NCBI RefSeq assembly: GCF_010729665.1
Contig: NZ_AP022610.1
Location: forward strand, 2,108,001-2,172,000
DNA from: Mycolicibacterium madagascariense
GTDB lineage: Bacteria; Actinomycetota; Actinomycetes; Mycobacteriales; Mycobacteriaceae
Reading direction: 5' to 3'
Length of the DNA stretch: 64,000 nt
Below the pieces are notes generated by a model that saw only the letters and a list, made by a program, of their open reading frames with translations, made no database searches and had not been told where the DNA came from. The translations under genes were made by a program, and so were the position numbers. Positions 9,041-17,779 of this stretch are shown one piece after another (within the stretch, counting starts at the first letter, position 1; the number at the start of each line of letters is the position of its first letter).

Positions 9041-10797
9041 CGGTCCAGCGCACGTCGGCCGTGCAGCGGGTGCGGGCAGCCTATGCGGCGATCGAGGCGG
9101 TCGACCGCCCGGAGGTCTGGATCTTCCTGCGGCCCATGGCCGATGCGCTGGCCGACGCCGAAGCCGTGGACGCGGCGGTCGCCTCGGGTGCCGACGCCCC
9201 GCTGGCCGGTCTCGCGGCGGCGGTCAAGAACAACGTCGACGTGGCAGGACTGCCGACCACCGCCGGCTGCCCGGCCTATGCGACGGAGCCCGCGGCCGCC
9301 GACGCCGTGACGGTCGCCCGGCTGCGCGCCGCGGGCGCGGTCGTCATCGGGGCGACCAACCTCGACCAGTTCGCCACCGGGCTCGTCGGCACGCGCAGTC
9401 CCCATGGCGCCGTGCGGGATTCGCGTCGTCCCGATCGCATCTCGGGCGGTTCGAGCGCCGGGTCGGCCGTCGCCGTCGCCCTCGGCCTCGTCGACGTCGC
9501 GATCGGCACCGACACCGCCGGCTCGGGCCGCGTGCCCGCCGCCCTGCAGGGCATCGTCGGGATCAAGCCCACCTTTGGGGTGGTGCCGACCGACGGCGTC
9601 GTCCCGGCGTGCCGGTCCTATGACTGCGTGACGGTGTTCGCCAGGGACCTCGACACCGCCGACGCGGCGATGGCCGTGATGGCGGGCGGAGCGCGACCGT
9701 TCCCGCCCGACGCCCCGTTGGCCGCCCCCGAGTCACCGAAAGTGGCGGTGCCGCAGGATCTCTCGATGCTGTCGGCGTCATGGCAGCAGGCCTTCGGCGC
9801 GGCGCGCGAGCGCCTCGAAGCCCACGGCGCGACGGTGGTGGAGATCGACCTCTCGGCGTTCCTGGCCGCCGCCCGCCTGCTGTACGAGGGCGGTCTGGTC
9901 GCCGAGCGGCACGAGGCCGTCGGCGAGTTCGTCGACGCGCACCCCGACGAGGTGGATCCGGTCGTGCGCGGAATCGTCACGGCCGCAGGCCATGTCACGG
10001 CGACGCGGTTGCTCGCGGACCGCCACCTGCTCGCCGAGCTGACGACGACCGCGATGGCCGAACTGGGCGACTGCGATGCACTGCTGCTACCGACCACCAC
10101 CGCGCACCCCAGCCTCGCGGACGTCGCGGCCGACCCCATCGGCGTGAACTCCCGCCTCGGGACGTTCACCAACTTCTGCAATCCGATGGACATGTGCGCG
10201 GTGGCCGTGCCCTCGGGCACCGCGGGGGAGGACCAGTTCGGCGTCTCCATCGTCGCGCGCGCCGGGGCCGACGCCCTGGCCATCGACCTCGCCCGCCTCG
10301 TCACCGCACCGACGGCGTCGGTCGCGCTGCCGGGGGCCGCCTCGCTGGCGGGCCGCCCCACGCCGTGGCCCGTGCACGCGGGCGCCGACGCGACCCTGCT
10401 CATGGTCGTCGGCGCCCATCTGCGCGGACAGCCCTTGGCCTTTCAGCTCGAAGAGCGCGGCGCCCGATGGATGGGTCCGGTGGCCACCGCGCCCGTGTAC
10501 CGGCTGGCGCGCCTGCACACCACGCCGCCCAAACCGGGCCTGGTCCGCGTCGGCGCCGAGGACGGCTCCGCCATCGGTGGTGAGCTCTGGCTGGTGGGCA
10601 CCGCGCGACTCGGTGACTTCCTGGCGATGCTGCCCGCCCCGATGTCGCTGGGTCGGGTGACCCTGGCCGACGGCACCGAGGTCGTGGGCTTCGGCTGCGC
10701 ACTCGACGCGTGGCAGGCGGGTGAGGACATCACCCGCTACGGCGACTGGCCGACCTACCTGAGCAGCGTCGCCTCACCGGATTCGACGCGGGCATAG
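9037..10797 (+). CDS. atzF: Allophanate hydrolase, 586 aa
   Basis: Amidase-signature enzyme that hydrolyses allophanate to two ammonia and two CO2, the last step of the pathway. The Ser-cisSer-Lys triad is visible: K64 in AAVKNNVDV, S139 in GGSSAGS and S163 in DTAGSGR, with the usual 75- and 24-residue spacings. Residues about 470-586 form the extra C-terminal allophanate-hydrolase domain (VGAHLRGQPL onward), which explains a length greater than that of simple amidases. The ATG at 9037 overlaps the carboxylase stop. The 3' end overlaps the convergent regulator gene by 43 bp. Last gene of the 3859-10797 operon. Confidence 0.92.
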   Translation: MTVQRTSAVQRVRAAYAAIEAVDRPEVWIFLRPMADALADAEAVDAAVASGADAPLAGLAAAVKNNVDVAGLPTTAGCPAYATEPAAADAVTVARLRAAGAVVIGATNLDQFATGLVGTRSPHGAVRDSRRPDRISGGSSAGSAVAVALGLVDVAIGTDTAGSGRVPAALQGIVGIKPTFGVVPTDGVVPACRSYDCVTVFARDLDTADAAMAVMAGGARPFPPDAPLAAPESPKVAVPQDLSMLSASWQQAFGAARERLEAHGATVVEIDLSAFLAAARLLYEGGLVAERHEAVGEFVDAHPDEVDPVVRGIVTAAGHVTATRLLADRHLLAELTTTAMAELGDCDALLLPTTTAHPSLADVAADPIGVNSRLGTFTNFCNPMDMCAVAVPSGTAGEDQFGVSIVARAGADALAIDLARLVTAPTASVALPGAASLAGRPTPWPVHAGADATLLMVVGAHLRGQPLAFQLEERGARWMGPVATAPVYRLARLHTTPPKPGLVRVGAEDGSAIGGELWLVGTARLGDFLAMLPAPMSLGRVTLADGTEVVGFGCALDAWQAGEDITRYGDWPTYLSSVASPDSTRA

Positions 10798-11453
10798 CGA
10801 TCGGTCGCGGCACCGGTGCGCCGTCGCACGGCGGGGTCCGGGTCGGGTATGCCGAGCACGCGCAGGCACGCATCGGCGACGTGCATCGGCAGCTCGAGGC
10901 GTTCGGGGCCCGGCGGCACCGACCACATGTTCACCAGCGATTCGACGAGGCGGAACGGGAGGTCCGCCGCCGCCTCGTGCACGCCGGTCTGGTCGACTAC
11001 GGCCCGGCTCGACGCCAGGTAGTGCAGCCGCAACCGCTCGCGGTCGGACCAGAACGGCTCGAGGTGAGCGTCGCGCAACTCCGGTAGCAGGTACAGCGCG
11101 CCGAGGTTCCAGCGTCCGGTGAGCAGTTGGCCGCCGTCGAACGCGGCGAGCGCGTGCAGGTGCTCGGCCGCGGTCAGGGCGGGCTCGGCGTCCAGCAGGG
11201 TGGGAATGAACGCCAGCGTGGGGCTCACGGTCTGACCCAGCAGGGCGCACAGGATGTCGTCCTTGGTCTTGAAGTAGTGGTAGAGCGAGGCCTGGCGGAT
11301 GCCGACGGACTCCGCGATGGACCTGGTCGAGGTGCGCGCATAGCCCAGCGTGGTGAACAATTCACCTGCGGCGTCCAGGATTTCGTCGCGCGCCGTGCTG
11401 CCAGGGCGCTTCTGGTCGTGGTGGCGGGGTCGTCCGGCCCGAGCGAGCGGCAT
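10755..11453 (-). CDS. TetR-family regulator, AmtR-like, 232 aa
   Basis: One-component repressor. The N-terminal helix-turn-helix is clear at about 20-65: AARDEILDAAGELFTTLGY-like helix 1, then TRSIAESVGIRQASLYHYFKTKDD. The rest is a helical ligand- or partner-binding domain. In actinobacteria AmtR is relieved by the PII protein GlnK rather than by a small molecule; whether that holds here is inference. The gene is divergent from the ABC operon. A long palindrome with the CTGTC-N4-GACAG core lies 45-68 bp upstream of its start, so it probably represses itself as well as all three neighbouring transcription units. The tail overlaps the allophanate hydrolase gene. The specific assignment to AmtR rests on operator sequence and gene context. 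Confidence 0.85.
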   Translation of the reverse strand: MPLARAGRPRHHDQKRPGSTARDEILDAAGELFTTLGYARTSTRSIAESVGIRQASLYHYFKTKDDILCALLGQTVSPTLAFIPTLLDAEPALTAAEHLHALAAFDGGQLLTGRWNLGALYLLPELRDAHLEPFWSDRERLRLHYLASSRAVVDQTGVHEAAADLPFRLVESLVNMWSVPPGPERLELPMHVADACLRVLGIPDPDPAVRRRTGAATDRYARVESGEATLLR

Positions 11454-11497
11454 GACTCATCGTGGACCATGCCCGGCCCGAAATGGTCCTGTCCCAC

Positions 11498-11521
11498 CGT
11501 TTCTGTCACATGACAGAAACG
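11498..11521. promoter_or_regulatory. AmtR-type operator between the regulator and the ABC operon
   Basis: The strongest palindrome of the set: arms of ten bases (CGTTTCTGTC / GACAGAAACG) around ACAT, whose outer bases also pair. It sits 45 bp upstream of the TetR start and 94 bp (centre to centre) from the second site at 11597-11610. The position suits autoregulation of the divergent repressor gene. Confidence 0.8.
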
Positions 11522-11555
11522 CGCGATACGCATCGGTTACGTGCGCCGTCGATTG

Positions 11556-11571
11556 GTTACGCCAGCGACAC
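11556..11571. promoter_or_regulatory. GlnR-type box upstream of the ABC operon
   Basis: GTTAC-GCCAGC-GACAC matches GTNAC-N6-GNAAC at seven of eight fixed positions. Its centre (11563.5) is 40 bp upstream of the operator centre at 11603.5, identical to the spacing at the carboxylase promoter. Weaker alone than the other two boxes, but supported by the conserved geometry. Confidence 0.55.
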
Positions 11572-11596
11572 CCACCGCGTCGGTGGGGCCGGAAAA

Positions 11597-11610
11597 CTGT
11601 CGGTTGACAG
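11597..11610. promoter_or_regulatory. AmtR-type operator, downstream member of the second pair
   Basis: CTGTC-GGTT-GACAG, core palindrome perfect. It overlaps TTGACA at 11604-11609 as the site at 3802 does. It lies 61 bp upstream of the ATG at 11672. Confidence 0.72.
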
Positions 11611-11671
11611 GGGGCGGCCCGCGGACGTGCCTCCCACCCTGCTGACATCGACACATTCGGGAGCGTTCCAC

Positions 11672-13684
11672 ATGGGCATCGCGGTTTCCCACGACGACGC
11701 CGTCTCCCAGGTCGCGGGCACGCCCGCCGTACCCCCGGTCGACGACGCCGTCGCGACGATCCGCGACCTGCGCGTCACGTTCCGGCGCAACGGCCGTGAC
11801 GTGCACGCCCTGCGCGGGGTGTCGCTGACCATCGGCAAGGGAGAGATCCTCGGGCTGGTCGGCGAATCCGGCTCCGGCAAGAGCGTGCTCGGGTTCAGCA
11901 TGCTCGGTCTGCTGCCACCGCAGACCCGCATCGACGGCGACGTCTTGGTGGCGGGTTCGGACATGGTCGACGGTGACGCCAAGGCCATCCGCGCCGTGCG
12001 CCGCCTCGACCTGGGCGCCGTCTTCCAGGACCCGATGACCTCGCTGAACCCCACCATGCGGATCGGCAAGCAGGTCGAGGAGGCGGCGGGTAGCCAGGAC
12101 GAGGCGCTGCGGCTGCTGACTGCGGTCGGCATCCCCGATCCGAAGCGCCGGCTGCGGGCCTACCCGCACGAGCTGTCCGGCGGGCTGCGGCAGCGCGTGA
12201 TGATCGCCATCGCGATCGCCGGCAACCCCGACCTCATCATCGCCGACGAACCGACGACCGCCCTCGACGTCACCGTGCAGGCCCAGGTGCTGCGGCTGCT
12301 GCGCCGGCTGCGCGACGAGATCGGGTGCAGCATCGTCTTCATCACCCACGACCTCGGCGTCGCCGCCCAGATCTCCGACCGGATCGCGGTGCTCTACGCG
12401 GGCCGGATCGCCGAGATCGGTCCCACGGCAAGCGTTCTCGGAACGCCCGCGCACCCCTACACCCACGGTCTGCTGCGCTCGCGGCTGACGTTGACGACGG
12501 CCCGCGACCGCAAGCTCGCGGCGCTGGCGGGGTCGGTGCCCAGCGCCGTGACACCGCTGCCGGGCTGCGCATTCGAACCGCGGTGCCCGCTCGCCACCGA
12601 CGACTGCACGACGTCGCCACCGGACCCGGTCGCCGTGACCCCCGACCGCACCAGCGCGTGCATCCTGCCGCTGGAGCAGGTGGCCGAGGAGCTCGGCACC
12701 AAGGCGACCAACACCGAGGAGCCGTTCCCCGAGGCCGCCGACGACGGCGCGGAGCTGCCGGCGTCGGTGGTGCTGCGCGACGTCACCAAGACGTTCACGG
12801 TGACCAAGCGCTGGCTGGACAGGTCCTCCGGCGGTGGGAAACTACAAGCGCTGCGCGGGGTTTCACTGCGCGTGGCACACGGCGAGTCGATCGCCCTGGT
12901 CGGCGAGAGCGGCTCCGGCAAGTCGACGCTGCTGCGCGCCATCGCCGGCCTGGAGAAGCCGACCACCGGTGAGGTCAGCCTGGTGGCGGGTCAGCGGCCG
13001 CAGATGGTGTTCCAGGACGCGGGCGCATCGCTCACGCCGTGGTTGTCGGTGGGCGAGCTGATCTCCGAGCGGCTGCACGGCAGCGGCATGTCGCGGGCCC
13101 AGCGCCGCGACGCCGTCGTCGAGGTGCTCCGGCGCGTCGGGCTGCCCGCCGAGATCGCGAAGTCGCGGGCCGGGCAGCTGTCCGGCGGTCAGCGCCAACG
13201 GGTTTCGCTGGCCCGGGCGACCGTCGTCCCGCCGTCGGTGCTGCTGTGCGACGAGCCGACCAGCGCGCTGGACGTGTCGCTGGCCGCCTCGGTGCTCAAC
13301 CTCATCGGCGATCTGCGGCGCACCCTCGACATGTCCGTGGTCTTCGTGACGCACGATCTCTCGGTGGCGCGCGTCGTCGCCGACCGCATCGCGGTGATGT
13401 ACCTCGGCCGCATCGTCGAGATCGGGCCCGCCGAACAGGTCATCGGCGCCCCGGCGCACCCCTATACGCAGGCGCTCGTCGACTCGATCCCCGACCTGGG
13501 CCGCGAATCCCGGGTGCTACCAGGCGAACCCGCGAGCCCGCTCTCCCCGCCCGCGGGGTGTGCGTTCCACCCGAGGTGCGCGATCGCGCTGGACGCCTGC
13601 AGCGGAGCCGACCTCGACGTCCGTCTGGAAGGCATTCCCGGCAACCCGCACCAGGTTGCCTGCATCGAGCGGAAGGCCATCTGA
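11672..13684 (+). CDS. ABC transporter ATP-binding protein with two fused ATPase domains, Dpp/Opp type, 670 aa
   Basis: A single polypeptide carrying both nucleotide-binding domains of a peptide/nickel-type importer (DppD-DppF fusion). Domain 1: Walker A GESGSGKS at 64-71, LSGGLRQR near 168, Walker B LIIADEP near 188. Domain 2: Walker [10 protein letters not shown] near 411, LSGGQRQR, and VLLCDEP. Each domain ends in a cysteine-rich oligopeptide-transporter C-terminal segment ([14 protein letters not shown] and [14 protein letters not shown]). The ATG at 11672 has GGGAG eight bases upstream; an in-frame upstream extension would run over the operators and is rejected. First gene of the 11672-20173 operon, overlapping the next start by ATGA. 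The substrate is unknown. Confidence 0.9.
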   Translation: MGIAVSHDDAVSQVAGTPAVPPVDDAVATIRDLRVTFRRNGRDVHALRGVSLTIGKGEILGLVGESGSGKSVLGFSMLGLLPPQTRIDGDVLVAGSDMVDGDAKAIRAVRRLDLGAVFQDPMTSLNPTMRIGKQVEEAAGSQDEALRLLTAVGIPDPKRRLRAYPHELSGGLRQRVMIAIAIAGNPDLIIADEPTTALDVTVQAQVLRLLRRLRDEIGCSIVFITHDLGVAAQISDRIAVLYAGRIAEIGPTASVLGTPAHPYTHGLLRSRLTLTTARDRKLAALAGSVPSAVTPLPGCAFEPRCPLATDDCTTSPPDPVAVTPDRTSACILPLEQVAEELGTKATNTEEPFPEAADDGAELPASVVLRDVTKTFTVTKRWLDRSSGGGKLQALRGVSLRVAHGESIALVGESGSGKSTLLRAIAGLEKPTTGEVSLVAGQRPQMVFQDAGASLTPWLSVGELISERLHGSGMSRAQRRDAVVEVLRRVGLPAEIAKSRAGQLSGGQRQRVSLARATVVPPSVLLCDEPTSALDVSLAASVLNLIGDLRRTLDMSVVFVTHDLSVARVVADRIAVMYLGRIVEIGPAEQVIGAPAHPYTQALVDSIPDLGRESRVLPGEPASPLSPPAGCAFHPRCAIALDACSGADLDVRLEGIPGNPHQVACIERKAI

Positions 13685-14553
13685 TGGCGATCGCAGCAAC
13701 CGGTGACTCCCTCGTCCGCGCGCGCAGTCTGCGGCTGCCCTCGCTGCCGCAGTCGCGGTCGACGATGATCAACTGGGCCGGCTTCTCCCTGGTGTTCGTC
13801 GTCACGATCGTGGCGGTCGCCGTGCCGTTGCTCGCCCCGCACGATCCGCTGCTGCCGGTCGGCATGCCGCTGCAGGCGCCCGGCACGCACGGATTCCTGC
13901 TCGGCAGCGACAGCATCGGCCGTGACATCCTCTCGCGCGTGCTCTACGGCGTGCGGTCCAGCTGGTACGCGGCGCTCGTCGTGGTGGCGGTCGGGTTGCT
14001 GTTCGGCGGTCTCGTCGGGTTGATCGCGGGTGCGACGGGCGGCTGGGTCGACGCGCTCCTGATGCGCATCACCGACGGCTTCCTGTCGCTGCCCGCGCCG
14101 GTGCTGGCGATCGCCGTCGTCGCCGCGCTCGGGCCGGGTTTCGTGCACACCCTCATCGCGGTGTCGATCGTGTGGTGGCCGTTCTATGCGCGGCTGGTCC
14201 GCGGTGAGGTGGCGCGGCTGGCCGCCCGACCGCACGTCGAGGCGGCGAAACTAGCTGGGGTGAGCCGTTTTCGGCTCGCCGGGCGCCATCTGTTGCCCGG
14301 TGCCGTGCCCAACGCGCTCGTCGCGGCGAGCCTCGACCTCGGCACGCTGATCCTGACCCTGGCGGCGCTGTCGTTCCTCGGCCTCGGCCAGTCCGCGCCC
14401 GCCCCGGAACTGGGCGCCGACTCGGCCCGCAACCTGAGCTACTTCCTCCAGCAGTGGTGGATACCGGTGATGCCCGGTCTCGGCGTCCTGGTGCTGGCGC
14501 TGATCGGCAACATCGCGGGTGACTGCCTGCGCAACCTGATGAAGACGAGCTGA
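13684..14553 (+). CDS. ABC transporter permease, DppC/OppC type, 289 aa
   Basis: Inner-membrane permease of the peptide/nickel transporter family. An N-terminal cytosolic stretch precedes the first helix (WAGFSLVFVVTIVAVAVPLL), followed by the short periplasmic segment LLGSDSIGRDILSRVLYGVR typical of DppC proteins. The ATPase-contact EAA loop appears around EAAKLAGVSRFRLAGRHLLP. The ATG overlaps the stop of the ATPase gene. The DppC-type gene comes before DppB here, the reverse of most dipeptide operons. Confidence 0.88.
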   Translation: MAIAATGDSLVRARSLRLPSLPQSRSTMINWAGFSLVFVVTIVAVAVPLLAPHDPLLPVGMPLQAPGTHGFLLGSDSIGRDILSRVLYGVRSSWYAALVVVAVGLLFGGLVGLIAGATGGWVDALLMRITDGFLSLPAPVLAIAVVAALGPGFVHTLIAVSIVWWPFYARLVRGEVARLAARPHVEAAKLAGVSRFRLAGRHLLPGAVPNALVAASLDLGTLILTLAALSFLGLGQSAPAPELGADSARNLSYFLQQWWIPVMPGLGVLVLALIGNIAGDCLRNLMKTS

Positions 14554-14555
14554 CC

Positions 14556-15560
14556 ATGAAGACCTTCATAGCGACGAGACTGGCCGCGACGGTGGCGATC
14601 CTGATCGCCCTGACCGGGGTGATGTTCTTGCTGCAGCACATCTCGCCCATGGACCCGGTCAAGGCTCAACTGGGGGCTCAGGCCTCGGCCGAGGCGGTGG
14701 CCGCCCGCCGACAGGCGCTCGGCCTGAACGACCCCGTGCTGGTGCAGTTTTGGCGTTATCTGACCGGGGCTGCGACCGGTGATCTCGGGACGTCGTTCCG
14801 GACCCGGCACGGCGTCGCGTCGGATCTGGCCACGTTCTTTCCCGCCACCCTCGAGCTGGCGATCTACGGGCTGGTGATCGCGCTGCTGCTGGCCGTGCTG
14901 CTGGCGTTCAGCACCACCCTCAAGTGGCGCGGGGCAGGCGCATTGCGCGCGATCCTGTTCACCGGATCCTCGGCGCCCATGTTCCTGCTGGGCATCCTCG
15001 GGCTGATCGTGTTCTACAAGCAGCTCGGCTGGGTCCCCGCCAACGGGCGCATCAGCATTCCCAATCCACCGACGGGGCCGACGGGGCTATTGACCGTCGA
15101 CGGGCTGCTGCACGGTCGCTTCGACGTCGTCGGCGACGCCCTGCACCATCTCATCCTGCCCGCGCTGGTCATCGCGATCGGCCCGGCCGTGGCGATCGGA
15201 CGCGTGCTGCGCAGCAGCCTCATCGGTGACATCGACAGCGACTACGCGCGGACCGCGCGCGCCAAGGGGCTGCCCGAGGGCAAGATCCTCGCCCGCCACG
15301 TGCTGCGCAACTCGATCGGCTCGGCGCTGTCCATGACGGGTCTGCAAGTGGGACTAATGTTCTCGGGGGTGTTGGTCGTCGAGCAGGTGTTCGGCTGGCC
15401 CGGCATCGGCCAGTACATCTCGCAGAGCATTCCCGTCGCGGACTTTCCCGCCATCGCCGGCGTCACGCTGATGCTCGGCGCCCTCTACGTCTTCATCAAC
15501 ACGGCCGTGGACCTACTCCAGGCCGCCGCAGATCCACGCATCGCAACAACAGGAGGTTAA
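14556..15560 (+). CDS. ABC transporter permease, DppB/OppB type, 334 aa
   Basis: Second inner-membrane permease of the importer. It starts with the DppB-like amphipathic N-terminus (MKTFIATRLAATVAILIALT) and the large first periplasmic region with RRQALGLNDPVLVQFWRYL and GDLGTSF, all typical of this subunit. The EAA-like loop is at DYARTARAKGLPEGKILARHVLRN. The start is two bases after the previous stop. The end contains a strong AGGAGG ribosome site (15551-15556) that serves the next gene. Confidence 0.88.
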   Translation: MKTFIATRLAATVAILIALTGVMFLLQHISPMDPVKAQLGAQASAEAVAARRQALGLNDPVLVQFWRYLTGAATGDLGTSFRTRHGVASDLATFFPATLELAIYGLVIALLLAVLLAFSTTLKWRGAGALRAILFTGSSAPMFLLGILGLIVFYKQLGWVPANGRISIPNPPTGPTGLLTVDGLLHGRFDVVGDALHHLILPALVIAIGPAVAIGRVLRSSLIGDIDSDYARTARAKGLPEGKILARHVLRNSIGSALSMTGLQVGLMFSGVLVVEQVFGWPGIGQYISQSIPVADFPAIAGVTLMLGALYVFINTAVDLLQAAADPRIATTGG

Positions 15561-16202
15561 GTGCCGAAACAACCGCTCATCGTGGGCAACCCGGTGTTCG
15601 TCGTCGTCGACATGCAGGAGGGCGGCGGCCTACCCGCGGAGGAGATGGGCATTCCCGTCATGCCGGGCAACGCCGAGCGCGTCGCGGTCGCCGAGCGGCT
15701 GCTCGCCGCGGCGCGCGCCGCCGACGTCCCGGTGGTGTTCTTCCAGGAGGTGCACCGGCCCAGCGGCGTCGACTTCGGCCGTGAACTCGACGGTGTCGAG
15801 GGCGTCCATTGCGTGGAGGGCGAGCGGGGCACCGATCTGGAGCCGACGCTGCGACCGATACTCGACGGGTCGCGGCAGGAATTCCACCTCGTCAAGCGGC
15901 GCTACTCCGGGTTCATCGGCACCGAATTCGACATCGTGCTGCGCGGTCTCAAGGCCGACACGCTCATCCTCGTCGGCGGTCTGACCGACGTCTGCGTGCA
16001 CTACACCTTCGCCGACGCCCATCAGCGCGACTACTACGTCCGGGTCGTCACCGACTGCGTCGGCGGGTCCTCGCAGTACCGGCACGACGCCGCCCTCGAC
16101 GCCATGGAGTACCTCCAGACCGGCGCCCTGCGCACCAGCGACGAGATCCTCGCCGCGTTCGAAGCACTGACCACCCCCGTCCTCGAAGGAGCCGCACGAT
16201 GA
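15561..16202 (+). CDS. Isochorismatase-fold cysteine hydrolase, 213 aa
   Basis: Cytosolic amide- or ureide-type hydrolase. The cysteine hydrolase triad is visible: D17 in VVVDMQEG, K112 in LVKRRYSGF and C145 in GGLTDVCVHYTF. The family covers biuret hydrolase, N-carbamoylsarcosine amidase, triuret hydrolase, nicotinamidase and ureidoacrylate hydrolase. Co-regulation with allophanate hydrolase makes a biuret- or ureide-cleaving activity plausible, since biuret hydrolysis yields allophanate. The GTG at 15561 is fixed by an AGGAGG five bases upstream, the best ribosome site in the operon. The gene lies between permease and binding-protein genes, suggesting that it acts on the imported compound. 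The exact substrate cannot be read from the sequence. Confidence 0.82.
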   Translation: MPKQPLIVGNPVFVVVDMQEGGGLPAEEMGIPVMPGNAERVAVAERLLAAARAADVPVVFFQEVHRPSGVDFGRELDGVEGVHCVEGERGTDLEPTLRPILDGSRQEFHLVKRRYSGFIGTEFDIVLRGLKADTLILVGGLTDVCVHYTFADAHQRDYYVRVVTDCVGGSSQYRHDAALDAMEYLQTGALRTSDEILAAFEALTTPVLEGAAR

Positions 16203-17779
16203 CCCTCCGATTGCGCGCGGTGGCCGTGGCCGCTGCGGCCATGCTGGCGCTCAGTGGTTGCGGCGGTTCGAATTCCGGTGGCAGCAGCACGCCCAACGCC
16301 GCGCCGACCGACAAGGTGCTGCACCTGTCCTTCCTGCAGGACATCGGACAACCGCCGGACCCCGACGTCTTCTACGCCGGCCAGGGTCTGCTGCTGACCA
16401 CCAACATCTACGAGGGCCTGCTGCAGTACAAGGCGGGCACCGACAAGCCCGTCCTCGAGCCGCTGCTGGCCACCTCGTGGACGGCGTCGCCGGACAACAG
16501 GGTGTTCACGTTCCAGCTCCGTCAGGGCGTCAAGTTCCACGACGGCACCCCGTTCACCTCGGCGGCCATCAAGGCATCCTTCGATCGCCGGCTCGCGGTC
16601 AACCAGGGCCCCGCCTACATGGTGCAGGACGTGGCATCCGTCGTCCCCCAGGGTGATTACGCCGTCACCGTCACGCTGAAGGCACCCAACTCGGCGTTCC
16701 TGGACTACATGGCCTGCCCCTACGGACCGCGCATCCTCAGCCCCGAGGGCTTGAAGAAGAACGCCGGCACCGACAACGCCCAGAACTACCTGACCACCCA
16801 CGACCTGGGCACCGGGCCCTACACGCTGACCGACGCGCAGGTCGGATCGCACTACGGCATGGCGTCGTTCCCGGACTACTGGGGCCCCAAGCCGTACTTC
16901 GAGAAGATCGACATGCCGGTCATCACCGACGTGTCGGCGCAGCAGCTGCAGTTCAACAACGGTCAGATCGCGGCGATCCTGCACGACCTGCCGTCCTCGG
17001 CCGTTCAGTCGTATCTGGACAACAAGTCGTTCTCGAACTACTCGCTGCCGACGATGATGTCCAACTACCTGTACGTCAATCCGAAGAAGGGAATGTTCAC
17101 CGATCCCAAGAACCGGACGGCCGTCCTGCAGGCCATCGACGTCGACCAGCTGGTCAAGCAGACGTACTTCGGTCGCGGCCAGGCCGCGCCGCAGATCTAC
17201 CCGCCCAACATGATCGACGCGCAATTCGCGAAACAGGCTCTGCCGCATGATCCCTCGGTGCTGACCGCGCTGGCGGGTAGCCTGCCCGCGGATCAGAAGT
17301 CGCTCACCATCGGCTACGACTCGAGCAATCCGGACAACCAGCTGGTGAGCAATCTGATCCAAACCCAGTTGGCCGCAGCCGGTTTGACCGTCAAGGTGCA
17401 GAGCTACCCGACGTCGCAGATCTTCGGGTGGATCGGCACCCCGGCGAACGACGCGCCGGACATCCTGCTGAACCTGGGCTGGCCCGACGCCCCGTCGCCC
17501 TACACGTGGGGCCACATCTCGTGGGATCCCGACGGCGGTCTGAACTACCTCGGCTGCTCGGCGCCGCCGGTGACTGCCGCGCTGGCACAGGGTCTCCCCA
17601 CCGGTGACTCGCAGGCGTTCTCCCAGGCCGGTGAGGAGGCCATCAAGACCGGCTGCTGGCTGAACGTCGCCGACGTCAACGACTTCATGGTCGCCCAGCC
17701 GTGGCTCAAGGGCATCGAGCAGGCCCACGTCGTGACCAACCCGAATTCACTTCGGCTGGCCGCTCTCTCGGTGGGCTGA
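16199..17779 (+). CDS. Lipoprotein substrate-binding protein of the Dpp/Opp-type importer (SBP_bac_5), 526 aa
   Basis: Extracytoplasmic binding protein anchored to the membrane. The signal peptide ends in lipobox LSGC with C21 as the lipidated residue, followed by a Gly/Ser/Asn-rich linker. The mature protein shows family features: an IYEGLLQYK-type N-terminal segment, PLLATSWTASPDNRVFTFQLRQGVKFHDGTPF, and a C-terminal second lobe. The ATG at 16199 overlaps the hydrolase stop. Proteins in this family bind peptides, nickel, opines, guanidino compounds and others, so the ligand stays open. It is the fifth gene of the operon. Confidence 0.9.
   Translation: MTLRLRAVAVAAAAMLALSGCGGSNSGGSSTPNAAPTDKVLHLSFLQDIGQPPDPDVFYAGQGLLLTTNIYEGLLQYKAGTDKPVLEPLLATSWTASPDNRVFTFQLRQGVKFHDGTPFTSAAIKASFDRRLAVNQGPAYMVQDVASVVPQGDYAVTVTLKAPNSAFLDYMACPYGPRILSPEGLKKNAGTDNAQNYLTTHDLGTGPYTLTDAQVGSHYGMASFPDYWGPKPYFEKIDMPVITDVSAQQLQFNNGQIAAILHDLPSSAVQSYLDNKSFSNYSLPTMMSNYLYVNPKKGMFTDPKNRTAVLQAIDVDQLVKQTYFGRGQAAPQIYPPNMIDAQFAKQALPHDPSVLTALAGSLPADQKSLTIGYDSSNPDNQLVSNLIQTQLAAAGLTVKVQSYPTSQIFGWIGTPANDAPDILLNLGWPDAPSPYTWGHISWDPDGGLNYLGCSAPPVTAALAQGLPTGDSQAFSQAGEEAIKTGCWLNVADVNDFMVAQPWLKGIEQAHVVTNPNSLRLAALSVG

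Noticed and set aside
11462..11671. Upstream extension of the fused ABC ATPase gene
   Set aside because: It would cover the operators and GlnR box; ATG 11672 has a good GGGAG site and gives a normal N-terminus.
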